Shown here: piece after piece, positions 1-6,720 of the stretch
Numbering within the stretch: position 1 is the first letter of the stretch
Layout of the letters: every line of letters begins with the position of its first letter
From: Candidatus Odyssella thessalonicensis
GTDB taxonomy: Bacteria > Pseudomonadota > Alphaproteobacteria > Bin65
Direction of reading: 5' to 3'
NCBI GenBank assembly: GCA_005240015.1
Contig: SBBV01000482.1
Coordinates: 1 to 7,104, forward strand
DNA: 7,104 nucleotides
Position numbers and translations under genes: made by a program
The notes under the pieces: generated by a model
Database searches by the model: none
What the model was told of the DNA's origin: nothing
What the model saw: only the letters and a program-made list of their open reading frames with translations

Positions 1-443
1 CGCTGCTCGGAACACCCACCGCGGGCCCGATCGCCGACAACCTCGACACGGCGGAGTGGAAGAAGTTCGTGGCCGACTACAAGGCCACGTTCAAGGATGG
101 CTTCCCGAGCCCCTCGCTGTTCGCCTGGGCGTACTACGTGAACATGAAGGCGGCGCTCGAGGCCCTCGAGGCGGTGAAGGGCGATCTCTCTGACGGCCAG
201 AAGAAGTATCGCGAGGCGCTGGCCAAGCTCGAGCTGAAGGGCCCGACCGGCACGATCAAGCTCGACACGAATCGCCAGGCGATCGGCACGACCTTCATCA
301 CCGAAGTCGCCAAGGACGAGAAGGGCGTCTTCTACAACAAGGTCGTGTCCACGGTGCCGAACGTGAACCAGTACCTCGGCATGGCCAAAGCCGATTTCGA
401 GAAGATGGGCCTCGGCTCGCGCGACGTGCCGCACTGCCCCTAA
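1..443 (+). CDS. ABC transporter substrate-binding protein, branched-chain amino acid (LivK) type, C-terminal part
   Basis: The gene enters the window already open (frame beginning at base 3) and ends at TAA 441-443, leaving the last 146 residues. The Val codon at 69 is only an internal GTG, because the frame continues upstream without a stop. The visible part matches the C-terminal lobe of type I periplasmic binding proteins (Peripla_BP_6, LivK-like). It has an LLGTPTAGP start, an aromatic segment FAWAYYVNMKAALEALEAV where the family has its 'Y.A..AL..Al' helix, a GPTGTIKLDTNRQA segment typical of the 'G..G...fd...q' turn, and a closing strand ending in DVPHCP. By family knowledge it would bind the solute in the periplasm and deliver it to the permeases. 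The signal peptide and ligand-binding N-lobe lie outside the window, so the substrate cannot be read. The ATPase genes that follow support the assignment. This family also carries aromatic acids, amides and urea, so 'amino acid' should not be taken literally. Confidence 0.9.
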   Translation, partial: LLGTPTAGPIADNLDTAEWKKFVADYKATFKDGFPSPSLFAWAYYVNMKAALEALEAVKGDLSDGQKKYREALAKLELKGPTGTIKLDTNRQAIGTTFITEVAKDEKGVFYNKVVSTVPNVNQYLGMAKADFEKMGLGSRDVPHCP

Positions 444-453
444 GGGCGAAGAA

Positions 454-483
454 GCGCGGGGGCGGGCTCGCCCGCTCCCGCGC
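454..483 (+). promoter_or_regulatory. Strong intercistronic stem-loop after the binding-protein gene
   Basis: Bases 454-466 pair with 471-483 around a CTCG loop (467-470). The 13-bp stem has twelve Watson-Crick pairs and one G-T wobble (461/476) and is almost all G-C. It begins 10 bases after the TAA of the binding-protein gene. No T-run follows (the next bases are GCCTCCTCATC), so it does not look like a complete intrinsic terminator. Placement between a binding-protein gene and its ATPase gene matches the known mRNA-stabilising or partly attenuating hairpins that let binding proteins be made in excess over membrane components. That role is inferred here. Confidence 0.6.
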
Positions 484-498
484 GCCTCCTCATCGGCC

Positions 499-1290
499 AT
501 GGATTCGATCGCAGAAAGAACTTCGGGTCGGGCGCGCATCGGCGCCGGCAACGCGCTCGAGCTCGAAAATGTCTCGCGCACGTTCGGCGCGCTGCGCGCG
601 ATCGACGGCATTTCGCTTGCCGTCGGCGTCGGCGAGCGCCACGCGCTGCTCGGCGCCAACGGCGCGGGTAAGACGACGCTGTTCAACGCCGTCACCGGCG
701 ATTTCCCCGCCACCGAAGGCCGCGTGCGCTTCTTCGGCGAGGACATCACCGACTGGCCGCCGCACGAGCGCATCCGCATGGGCTTGCGCCGCACCTATCA
801 GGCCTCGCTGCTGTTCCGGAACCTGAGCGTGCGCGACAATGTGTTCCTTGCCGTGCGCGGCGTCTCGCGCCGGCGCTTTTCGCCGTTTCGCGTGCGCGGA
901 TCGCACTCCACGCGCCGCGCCGCGGAAGAGCTCGTCGACTATGTGCGGCTCACGCCGCTCGCTGATCTTCCTGTCGCCGAGCTCGCGCACGGCCAGCAGC
1001 GCCAGCTCGAGATCGGCATGGCGCTGGCCGGTGCGCCGCGCCTTATCCTCTTCGACGAGCCGGCGGCGGGGCTCTCGCCCGCGGAGCGGCGCGAGCTTGT
1101 CGGCATCTTGACGGCGCTGCCGCGCCACATCGGCTACATCATCATTGAGCACGACCTCGACATCGCGCTGCGCGTCGTCGACCACGTCACCGTGATGCAC
1201 AACGGCAAGGTCTTCAAGCAGGGCTCGCCCGCGGAGATCGAGGCCGATCCCGAGGTGCAGGACATCTATCTCGGGGGCAAGCATGAATGA
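499..1290 (+). CDS. ABC transporter ATP-binding protein, LivG type
   Basis: This 263-residue protein is a full-length LivG-class ATPase, which powers branched-chain amino acid type importers from the cytoplasmic face of the membrane. Motifs in order are Walker A GANGAGKT at residues 52-59, Q-loop glutamine 101 (RTYQ), the ABC signature in its LivG form LAHGQQR at 162-168 followed by QLEIGMAL, Walker B RLILFDEP at 181-188 with catalytic Glu187, D-loop AAGLSP, and the switch histidine 218 in IIEHD. The ending DIYLGG is also typical of LivG. All residues needed for ATP hydrolysis are present. The ATG at 499 is the only start that gives a normal N-terminus, though the 18 residues before the first strand are a little long and there is no clear Shine-Dalgarno sequence. 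The bases ahead of it read CCTCCT, the reverse of what is expected. The last 8 bases overlap the next gene. It should form a heterodimer with the LivF-like half of that product. Confidence 0.93.
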   Translation: MDSIAERTSGRARIGAGNALELENVSRTFGALRAIDGISLAVGVGERHALLGANGAGKTTLFNAVTGDFPATEGRVRFFGEDITDWPPHERIRMGLRRTYQASLLFRNLSVRDNVFLAVRGVSRRRFSPFRVRGSHSTRRAAEELVDYVRLTPLADLPVAELAHGQQRQLEIGMALAGAPRLILFDEPAAGLSPAERRELVGILTALPRHIGYIIIEHDLDIALRVVDHVTVMHNGKVFKQGSPAEIEADPEVQDIYLGGKHE

Positions 1291-3541
1291 CCGCACGCCA
1301 TCCGGCTGGATGCGAACCGGCGGCGCCGCGCTCGAGGTGCGCGATCTCCACGTCTACTACGGCCGCGCGCATGCGTTGCAGGGTGTGACGCTCCGGCTCG
1401 ATCGCGGCGTGCTCGCCGTGGTCGGCCGCAACGGCATGGGCAAGACCACGCTGTGCAACGCGATCATGGGCCTGGTGCCGGCGGCGAGCGGCAGCATCCG
1501 CGCGCATGGCGAGGAGCTGGTCGGTCGCGCGCCGCATGCGATCGCCGGGCTCGGCATCGGCTACGTGCCGCAAGGGCGGCGCGTGTGGCCCTCGCTCTCG
1601 GTCGACGAGCATCTCCGCCTCGCCGCGCGGACGAACCGCGGCACCTGGACGGTCGAGCGCATCTACGAGACGTTTCCGCGCCTCGCCGAGCGGAAGCGCA
1701 ACGGCGCGGCGCAGCTTTCGGGCGGCGAGCAGCAGATGCTCGCGATCAGCCGGGCCCTTCTCGCCAATCCGCGTCTCCTCATCATGGACGAGCCGACCGA
1801 AGGCCTGGCGCCGCTCCTCGTCGAGCAGGTGGCGCTGACCTTGCGCCGGCTCGCCGACGAGGGCGAGATCGCGCTGCTGCTGATCGAGCAGAATTTGGGC
1901 GTCGCCGCCGACGTCGCAATCCGCGTCGCCGTGATGGTCAATGGCCGCATCGCGCGCGAGCTCGACGCCGCGGCCCTCGCGGCCGACCAGGAGCTGCAGC
2001 AGCGGCTCCTGGGCGTGCGCCGCGCCGAGGACGAAGAGCCGATCCCGCCTGACCGGCCGCTGCCCCAGGCGCTCATGGCCGGCGCCGCGCCGTCGGAGGC
2101 GGGCGAAACGGTCGAGGTGTTCCAGGTCCGCCGATCGGTGGCTGCCGCGGCGCCCGAGCTTCCGGCGCCGCCGCCCAATGTGTATTCGATCGCGCGCGCG
2201 CCGACGCGCTGGGCGCCGCCGGCGGCCGGCGGCGGCGCCGAAAGCGCGGGCGAGGCAGAACCCGCGGCGGCTGCGCCGGCTCCGACACCGGCGCCGGTTC
2301 CGATCGGAGCGCTCGCCGGGCGCGCGGCCTATGTCGTCGGCACCTTCGACACCAAGGGCCGCGAGCTCGCCTTCATCAAGCAGTGCCTCGACAAGCTCGG
2401 CTTGCGCACGGTCACCGTCGATCTTGGCACCAGCCGCAAGCCGTCGCCGGCCACGGTCAACGCCGCCGAAGTGGCGCGGCACCATCCGCAAGGCGCCTCC
2501 GCCGTGTTCTCGGCCGATCGCGGCAAGGCCGTGGCCGCCATGGCCGAGGCCTTCGAGCGCTTCATCGCCACGCGCCGCGACCTGGGCGGCATCATCTCGG
2601 CCGGCGGCTCGGGCGGCACCGCGCTCGCCACGCCGGCGATGCGCCGTCTCGCGATCGGCGTGCCGAAGGTGATGGTCTCGACCGTCGCCTCCGGCGACGT
2701 GCACCGCTATGTCGGCCCGTCCGACATCTGCATGATGTATTCGGTCACCGACGTGCAGGGCATCAACCGCATCTCCGAGCAGGTGCTGTCGAACGCCGCG
2801 CACGCGCTTGCCGGCATGATGGCGCATCAGCGCCGCGCCAGCACGGTCGAGAAGCCCGCGATTGGCCTCACCATGTTCGGACTCACGACGCCTTGCGTGC
2901 AGGCCGTCGTGCGCGCACTCGAGGACCGCTACGACTGCCTCGTCTTCCATGCGACCGGCACCGGCGGCCAGTCGATGGAGAAGCTCGCCGATTCGGGCCT
3001 GCTCGCCGGCGTCGTCGACGTGACGACGACCGAAGTCGCCGATCTCCTGATGGGCGGCGTCATGAGCGCAGGTGAGGCGCGCCTCGATGCGATCGCGCGC
3101 ACGCGCATCCCCTACGTCGGGGCGTGCGGCGCGCTCGACATGGTGAACTTCTGGGCGATGGAGACGGTGCCGGAGCGCTACCGCGGGCGGAAGCTCCATG
3201 TGCACAATCCCAACGTCACGCTGATGCGCACGACGCCCGAGGAAAATGCGCGCATGGGCCGCTGGATCGGCGAGAAGCTCAATCGCTGCGACGGCCCGGT
3301 GCGCTTCCTCATTCCCGAGAAGGGCGTCTCGGGCATCGATGCGCCGGGTCAGCCGTTCCACGACCCGGCCGCGGACGTGGCCCTCTTCAAGGCGCTCGAG
3401 GAAACGGTGCGGCAGACCGACCGCCGCCGGCTCGTCCGCCTCTCGCATCACATCAACGATCCTGCGTTCGCTGCGGCGCTCGTCGCCAACTTCCTCGAAA
3501 TCGCGCCCGGCACTTCCGCGGCGCGCACGGCCGCGAGGTAG
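1283..3541 (+). CDS. Fusion protein: LivF-type ABC ATPase plus UPF0261 (Tm-1-like ATP-binding) domain
   Basis: One uninterrupted frame of 752 residues carries two complete modules. Residues about 15-245 are a LivF-type ATPase: Walker [10 protein letters not shown] (48-56), Q-loop Gln97 in YVPQGRR, signature LSGGEQQ (145-151), Walker B RLLIMDEP (164-171) with Glu170, and IEQN (201-204), where LivF proteins normally carry Gln instead of the switch His. Residues about 246-345 are a Pro/Ala/Gly-rich linker with an isolated patch [12 protein letters not shown] (299-310). Residues about 347-745 are a complete UPF0261/Tm-1-like domain: [13 protein letters not shown] (350-362), the glycine-rich [17 protein letters not shown] (438-454), [20 protein letters not shown] (477-496), MFGLTTP (531-537), VFHATGTGG (554-562) and [14 protein letters not shown] (611-624). 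In tomato Tm-1 this domain binds ATP and blocks tobamovirus replication; its bacterial role is unknown. The start at 1283 overlaps livG by 8 bp and is preceded by GGGGG. Codon use is the same across the junction, so I see no sign of frameshift or misassembly. Confidence 0.93.
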   Translation: MNDRTPSGWMRTGGAALEVRDLHVYYGRAHALQGVTLRLDRGVLAVVGRNGMGKTTLCNAIMGLVPAASGSIRAHGEELVGRAPHAIAGLGIGYVPQGRRVWPSLSVDEHLRLAARTNRGTWTVERIYETFPRLAERKRNGAAQLSGGEQQMLAISRALLANPRLLIMDEPTEGLAPLLVEQVALTLRRLADEGEIALLLIEQNLGVAADVAIRVAVMVNGRIARELDAAALAADQELQQRLLGVRRAEDEEPIPPDRPLPQALMAGAAPSEAGETVEVFQVRRSVAAAAPELPAPPPNVYSIARAPTRWAPPAAGGGAESAGEAEPAAAAPAPTPAPVPIGALAGRAAYVVGTFDTKGRELAFIKQCLDKLGLRTVTVDLGTSRKPSPATVNAAEVARHHPQGASAVFSADRGKAVAAMAEAFERFIATRRDLGGIISAGGSGGTALATPAMRRLAIGVPKVMVSTVASGDVHRYVGPSDICMMYSVTDVQGINRISEQVLSNAAHALAGMMAHQRRASTVEKPAIGLTMFGLTTPCVQAVVRALEDRYDCLVFHATGTGGQSMEKLADSGLLAGVVDVTTTEVADLLMGGVMSAGEARLDAIARTRIPYVGACGALDMVNFWAMETVPERYRGRKLHVHNPNVTLMRTTPEENARMGRWIGEKLNRCDGPVRFLIPEKGVSGIDAPGQPFHDPAADVALFKALEETVRQTDRRRLVRLSHHINDPAFAAALVANFLEIAPGTSAARTAAR
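2212..2239. repeat. Near-perfect GC palindrome inside the domain linker of the fusion gene
   Basis: Bases 2212-2221 (GGCGCCGCCG) are exactly complementary to 2230-2239 (CGGCGGCGCC), and most of the 8 bases between also pair. The palindrome falls in the codons for the linker between the ATPase and the UPF0261 domain, around residues 311-319. It may simply result from Ala/Gly/Pro codons in GC-rich DNA. A hairpin at this site could slow ribosomes between the two folding units, but that is speculation. Confidence 0.45.
3535..3538 (+). promoter_or_regulatory. Ribosome binding site for the TIM-barrel gene
   Basis: GAGG lies 5 bases before the ATG at 3544 and overlaps the final codons of the fusion gene, whose TAG is at 3539-3541. 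It supports 3544 as the start, although the open frame extends far upstream inside the fusion gene, and suggests coupled translation. Confidence 0.6.
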
Positions 3542-3543
3542 CG

Positions 3544-4380
3544 ATGCCGCGCTTCGAGCGAAAGGCGTTGCTCGAGAGGTTCCGCGGCATGATCGCGCGC
3601 GGCGAGCCGATCATCGGCGGCGGCGCCGGCACCGGGCTTTCCGCCAAGTGCGAGGAAGCGGGCGGCATCGACCTCATCGTCATCTACAACTCGGGCCGCT
3701 ACCGCATGGCGGGGCGCGGCTCGCTCGCCGGCCTGCTCGCCTACGGCAACGCCAACGACATCGTCCTCGAGATGGCGCGCGAGGTGTTGCCGGTGGTGAA
3801 GAAGACGCCGGTGCTCGCCGGCGTCAACGGCACCGACCCGTTCATGCTGCGCGATCATTTCCTGCGCCAGCTCAAGGAACTCGGCTTCGCGGGCGTTCAG
3901 AACTTCCCGACCGTCGGTCTCATCGACGGCGTCTTCCGCAAGAACCTCGAAGAGACCGGCATGGGCTATGCGCTCGAGATCGAACTGATCCGCGCGGCGC
4001 GCGCGCTCGATCTCCTCACCACGCCCTACGTGTTCAACGAGGCCGAGGCCGCGGCCATGGCCGAGGCCGGCGCCGACATCATCGTCTGCCACATGGGTCT
4101 CACCACGGGCGGCGCGATCGGTGCCGAGACTGCGCTGAAGCTCGCCGACTGCGTGCCGCTGATCGAGAAATGGTCGGCCGCGGCGCGCAAGGTGAACAAG
4201 GACGTGATCGTGCTCTGCCACGGCGGCCCGATTTCCATGCCGGGCGACGCCGCCTACATCCTCGAGCACTGCGGGCACTGCCACGGCTTTTACGGCGCAT
4301 CGAGCATGGAACGGCTGCCGGTGGAAACCGCGCTCACCGAGCAGACGAAGCAATTCAAGCGTATCGGGAGGCGAACATGA
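3544..4380 (+). CDS. TIM-barrel protein of the phosphoenolpyruvate hydrolase family (Tm-1 C-terminal domain homologue)
   Basis: This 278-residue protein matches the TIM-barrel family annotated as 'phosphoenolpyruvate hydrolase' (PF09370), related to the isocitrate lyase/PEP mutase type of barrel. Conserved segments are [19 protein letters not shown] (23-41) and [20 protein letters not shown] (43-62) near the N-terminus, GVNGTDPF (93-100), [13 protein letters not shown] (117-129), [13 protein letters not shown] (137-149), [10 protein letters not shown] (181-190), LCHGGPI (224-230) and [12 protein letters not shown] (248-259). The length equals that of the stand-alone family, so it is intact. 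The enzymatic name is a family label; the true reaction is not established and I do not assert it. In plant Tm-1 this domain is the C-terminal half of the same polypeptide as UPF0261, so a complex with the fusion protein encoded 2 bases upstream is likely. The ATG at 3544 was chosen because GAGG precedes it and family homology begins at once. The stop overlaps the flotillin start as ATGA. Confidence 0.92.
   Translation: MPRFERKALLERFRGMIARGEPIIGGGAGTGLSAKCEEAGGIDLIVIYNSGRYRMAGRGSLAGLLAYGNANDIVLEMAREVLPVVKKTPVLAGVNGTDPFMLRDHFLRQLKELGFAGVQNFPTVGLIDGVFRKNLEETGMGYALEIELIRAARALDLLTTPYVFNEAEAAAMAEAGADIIVCHMGLTTGGAIGAETALKLADCVPLIEKWSAAARKVNKDVIVLCHGGPISMPGDAAYILEHCGHCHGFYGASSMERLPVETALTEQTKQFKRIGRRT
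4366..4371 (+). promoter_or_regulatory. Ribosome binding site for the flotillin gene
   Basis: GGGAGG sits 5 bases before the ATG at 4377, inside the last codons of the TIM-barrel gene. It decides the start of the flotillin gene, whose open frame otherwise runs more than a kilobase upstream as a GC-rich artefact. The membrane segment begins right after this ATG, which agrees. Confidence 0.8.
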
Positions 4381-6095
4381 GCGGACAGAGCGTTGCCTGG
4401 ATCGTCGGCGGCATCGTAATCGCCGCCGCGGTCATCATTCTCATCTTCTACATTCTCTCCTTCCTCTATCGCCGCTCGTCGAAGGACGTGGCGTTCGTGC
4501 GCACCGGCTTCGGCGGCCAGAAGGTGGTGTTCAACGGCGGCGCCTTCGTGCTGCCGATCATCCACCAGATCGTGCCGGTCAACATGAACACGATGCGCCT
4601 CGCGGTGCAGCGCGGGCGCGAGAGCGCGGTGATCACCAAGGACCGCATGCGCGTCGACGTCGAGGCCGAGTTCTATGTGCGCGTCCAGCCCGAGAGCGAG
4701 CAGATCGCGCTCGCGGCGCAGACACTCGGCCAGCGCATCATGCAGCCCGAGAACCTGCGCGAGCTGGTCGAGGGCAAGTTCGTCGATGCGCTGCGCACCG
4801 TCGCCGCCGAGATGACGATGGAGGAGCTGCACGAGCGGCGCGGCGAGTACGTGAAGCGAGTCAAGGCCGCCGCGGGCGAATATCTGCTCCCGAACGGGCT
4901 CGAGCTCGAGGCCGTCTCTCTGACCCAGCTCGATCAGACCAACATGGACTTCTTCAACCCGTCGAACGCATTCGACGCCGAGGGTCTCACGCGCCTCACC
5001 GAGGAGATCGAGCGGCGGAAGAAGATCCGCAACGACATCGAGCAGGACACGATGATCCAGATCCGCAACAAGAATCTGGAGGCCGAGCGGCTTTCGCTCG
5101 AGATCGAGCGCGACAGCGAATATGCGCGCATCGAAAGCGAGCGCCAGATCGAAATCCAAAGGGCCGCGCAGCGCGCCGAGCTCGCGCGCGAGCGCGCGCA
5201 GCGCGAGCGCGAGGCGGAGCAGGCGCAGCTCGAGGCGCGCGAGGAGGTCGAGCGGACGCGCATCGCCACCGAACAGCGTCTCGACGAGGAGCGCATCGCG
5301 CGCGAGCGCGAGACGCAGCAGCTCGAGATCGAGCGGCGGAAGGCGCTCGAGCTGGCCGAGCAGGAGCGCACGATCGCGATCGCCGAAAAATCCAAGGCGC
5401 AGTCCGAGGCGCAGGTGCTGGCCGACACCGCGCGTGCCAAGGCGGTCGCCGCCGAGGAGAAGGTGTTCTCGGCGCGCGAGATGGAGCAGGCCGAGCGGAA
5501 GAAGCAGATCGAGCTGATCGCGGCGGCGCAGGAGGCCGAGCGCGAGGCCGTGCAGATGCGCGTCTCGGCCCAGGCCGAGAAGACCGCGGCGCTCGACCGC
5601 GCCGAGGCGCGGCGGCTCATGGCCGAAGGCGAGGCCGAAGCCGAGAAGATCCGCGTGCTCGCGGCCAAGCTGCGCTACGAGATCGAGGCCGAGGGCGCCC
5701 GGCTGATGAACGAGGCGCAGAACATGCTCGAGCCCGATGCGCGCGTCTCGGCGCTGCGCATGCGCGTGATCGAGAAGCTCGAATCGATCATCCGCGAGAG
5801 TGTCAAGCCGCTCGAGAAGATCGAGGGCATCAAGATCCTGCAAGTGAACGGGCTCGGCGGGACGGGTGCGGGCGGCGACGGCGGCGGCAATGTCACCGAC
5901 GAAGTGCTCAACAGCGCGCTGCGCTACCGGATCCAGGCGCCGCTCATCGACCAGGTGCTGAAGGAGATCGGCATCCAGGGCGGCGGCGACGTCGCGCGCT
6001 TCACCGACAACCTGATGCAGCTGCGCCGCGCCGATCTCCGCCGGGCGGGCGAGGAGCGGAAGGGCCGGCGCGAGGAAGGAGGCGAGAAATCCTGA
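4377..6095 (+). CDS. yqiK: Flotillin-family membrane scaffold protein, YqiK-like
   Basis: This 572-residue protein has the full flotillin layout. A single hydrophobic segment (about residues 7-30, [20 protein letters not shown]) is followed by RR, so the bulk probably lies in the cytoplasm. An SPFH/Band 7 domain spans about 33-205 and contains [20 protein letters not shown] (38-57) and [13 protein letters not shown] (63-75), segments characteristic of the YqiK subgroup. A very long charged coiled coil (about 205-445, rich in Glu, Arg, Ala and Gln) follows, then a Gly-rich break near 492-505 and the closing [20 protein letters not shown] (513-532). E. coli YqiK is of similar length. Flotillins oligomerise and organise membrane microdomains. 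The usual NfeD/YqiJ partner gene is not adjacent on either side, which is unusual. The start overlaps the TIM-barrel stop by 4 bp and the stop shares one base with the next start, so it belongs to the transporter operon. Any role in organising the importer is inference. Confidence 0.93.
   Translation: MSGQSVAWIVGGIVIAAAVIILIFYILSFLYRRSSKDVAFVRTGFGGQKVVFNGGAFVLPIIHQIVPVNMNTMRLAVQRGRESAVITKDRMRVDVEAEFYVRVQPESEQIALAAQTLGQRIMQPENLRELVEGKFVDALRTVAAEMTMEELHERRGEYVKRVKAAAGEYLLPNGLELEAVSLTQLDQTNMDFFNPSNAFDAEGLTRLTEEIERRKKIRNDIEQDTMIQIRNKNLEAERLSLEIERDSEYARIESERQIEIQRAAQRAELARERAQREREAEQAQLEAREEVERTRIATEQRLDEERIARERETQQLEIERRKALELAEQERTIAIAEKSKAQSEAQVLADTARAKAVAAEEKVFSAREMEQAERKKQIELIAAAQEAEREAVQMRVSAQAEKTAALDRAEARRLMAEGEAEAEKIRVLAAKLRYEIEAEGARLMNEAQNMLEPDARVSALRMRVIEKLESIIRESVKPLEKIEGIKILQVNGLGGTGAGGDGGGNVTDEVLNSALRYRIQAPLIDQVLKEIGIQGGGDVARFTDNLMQLRRADLRRAGEERKGRREEGGEKS
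6076..6082 (+). promoter_or_regulatory. Ribosome binding site for the first SRPBCC gene
   Basis: AAGGAGG, close to the consensus, lies 12 bases before the ATG at 6095, within the last codons of the flotillin gene. The spacing is slightly long, but this is the best Shine-Dalgarno sequence in the window. It supports an independent start at the TGATG overlap. Confidence 0.75.
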
Positions 6096-6535
6096 TGCCG
6101 CGCGTCTACGTCTCTTCGGTCATCGACGCCAGCGCCGATCGCGTCTGGTCGATCGTCCGCGACTTCAACGGCCTGCCGCGCTGGATGCCGGTGGTCGCCA
6201 GCAGCCGCATCGAGGGCGGGCAGCCTTCCGACAAGGTGGGCTGCATCCGCAATTTCAACCTCAAAAACGGCGGCAACATCCGCGAGCAGCTGCTCTCGCT
6301 CTCGGACTACGACTACACCTGCAGCTACGCGATTCTGGAATCGCCGATGGGCGTGCGCGACTACACCGCCACCCTGAAGCTCACGCCCATCACCGACGGC
6401 GACCGCACCTTCGCCGAGTGGACCGCCGAGTTCGATTGCGAGCCCGTGCGCGAGCAGGAGCTTGTCGACCAGATCGGCATGGGCGTGTTCCAGGCCGGCT
6501 TCGACAATTTGAAACGCCAGGCGGGCAGGCGGTAG
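6095..6535 (+). CDS. SRPBCC-family (START/Bet v 1-like) ligand-binding protein, first copy
   Basis: This 146-residue protein has the pattern of the polyketide cyclase/dehydrase branch of SRPBCC proteins. It shows an N-terminal strand followed by IDASADRVWSIVRDFNGLPRWMP (residues 10-32), a glycine-containing VGCIRNF strand (48-54), REQLLSL (63-69), then alternating strands ending in TDGDRTFAEWTAEFD and a long C-terminal helix ending in NLKRQAGRR. Length and order are normal and no signal peptide is seen, so it should be cytoplasmic. These folds form a deep cavity for hydrophobic ligands; some are enzymes, many only bind, and the ligand cannot be predicted here. The start is ATG 6095, overlapping the flotillin TGA by one base. 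It is a paralogue of the gene starting at 6721: an ungapped comparison by eye gives about 55 identities over the first 113 residues. There is no sign of damage. Confidence 0.88.
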   Translation: MPRVYVSSVIDASADRVWSIVRDFNGLPRWMPVVASSRIEGGQPSDKVGCIRNFNLKNGGNIREQLLSLSDYDYTCSYAILESPMGVRDYTATLKLTPITDGDRTFAEWTAEFDCEPVREQELVDQIGMGVFQAGFDNLKRQAGRR

Positions 6536-6537
6536 CG

Positions 6538-6720
6538 ATGGTCGATGGAGTTAGGCCCGGCGAATGCGACGTAGGGGCGCGCTGCGCGCGCCCTCTTTCC
6601 GCCGGAACTGAGTTCGGAGCGAAGCGCGGTCCTCGCCACAATTTCCGACGCCCCTGCGGTGGGGGCAGGGCGCGCGCAGCGCGCCCCTACGCGCCCGATG
6701 CTCTACCTCATCGCTAAATC
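6538..6720. mobile_element. Putative small non-coding repeat insertion between the two SRPBCC genes
   Basis: The heptamer ATGGTCG occurs at 6538-6544 and again at 6721-6727, exactly 183 bp apart. The second copy is the start of the downstream SRPBCC gene. The first follows the upstream TAG by two bases, the same TAG-CG-ATG junction seen at 3539-3546. The simplest reading is that the two genes once abutted and a 183-bp element with internal inverted repeats inserted at the start codon, duplicating seven bases. The segment has no convincing coding content and, unlike the rest of the window, no gene across it. No transposase is present, so if mobile it would depend on an enzyme elsewhere. Chance recurrence of a heptamer containing a start codon is possible, so this is tentative. 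Confidence 0.4.
6571..6690. repeat. Perfect 24-bp inverted repeat with 72-bp spacer (REP-like)
   Basis: Bases 6571-6594, beginning GTAGGGGCGCGCTGCG, are the exact reverse complement of 6667-6690, ending CGCAGCGCGCCCCTAC. The 72 bases between (6595-6666) include a small GAAC-TGA-GTTC stem near 6606-6616. Each arm is also partly self-complementary, so it can fold alone or with the other arm. Paired palindromic GC units of this kind are the form taken by REP/BIME-type dispersed repeats. In RNA the full stem would be very stable and could reduce read-through or protect the upstream message. No T-run follows, so it is not a standard intrinsic terminator. Confidence 0.85.

Noticed and set aside
162..168. 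Loss of the canonical LSGGQ signature in the LivG-like ATPase (residue numbers of that protein)
   Set aside because: LAHGQQR is the ordinary form of this motif in LivG proteins, so it is not a defect. The Gln in place of the switch His in the LivF half is likewise normal for LivF.
454..483. Intrinsic (rho-independent) terminator after the binding-protein gene
   Set aside because: The stem is strong but no T-run follows, and the transporter ATPase genes lie directly downstream in the same direction.
1214..3451. Antisense open frame of 745 codons across the fusion gene
   Set aside because: It mirrors the codon bias of the + strand gene, has Arg/His/Ala-rich composition without recognisable domains, and lies opposite two well-conserved domains.
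3124..3543. Upstream extension of the TIM-barrel frame to a start at 3124
   Set aside because: It lies over conserved UPF0261 codons in another frame. Family homology begins at 3544, where GAGG precedes the ATG.
3246..4376. Upstream extension of the flotillin frame to a start at 3246
   Set aside because: The extension is Arg/Ser-rich shadow sequence over the fusion and TIM-barrel genes. GGGAGG and the membrane segment place the start at 4377.
5160..5345. Possible tandem DNA repeat rich in GCGCGAG/GAGCGC units in the flotillin gene
   Set aside because: The units are irregular in spacing and are explained by repeated Glu-Arg-Ala codons of the coiled coil in GC-rich DNA.
4290..5843. Antisense open frame of 517 codons across the flotillin gene
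   Set aside because: It is Leu/Arg/Asp-rich translation opposite the Glu/Arg/Ala codons of the coiled coil, with no family match I recognise.
6538..6717. Independent 59-residue gene in the gap between the SRPBCC genes
   Set aside because: Its codons are mostly the inverted repeat read through, and the peptide has no recognisable features. I treat it only as a possible leader frame.
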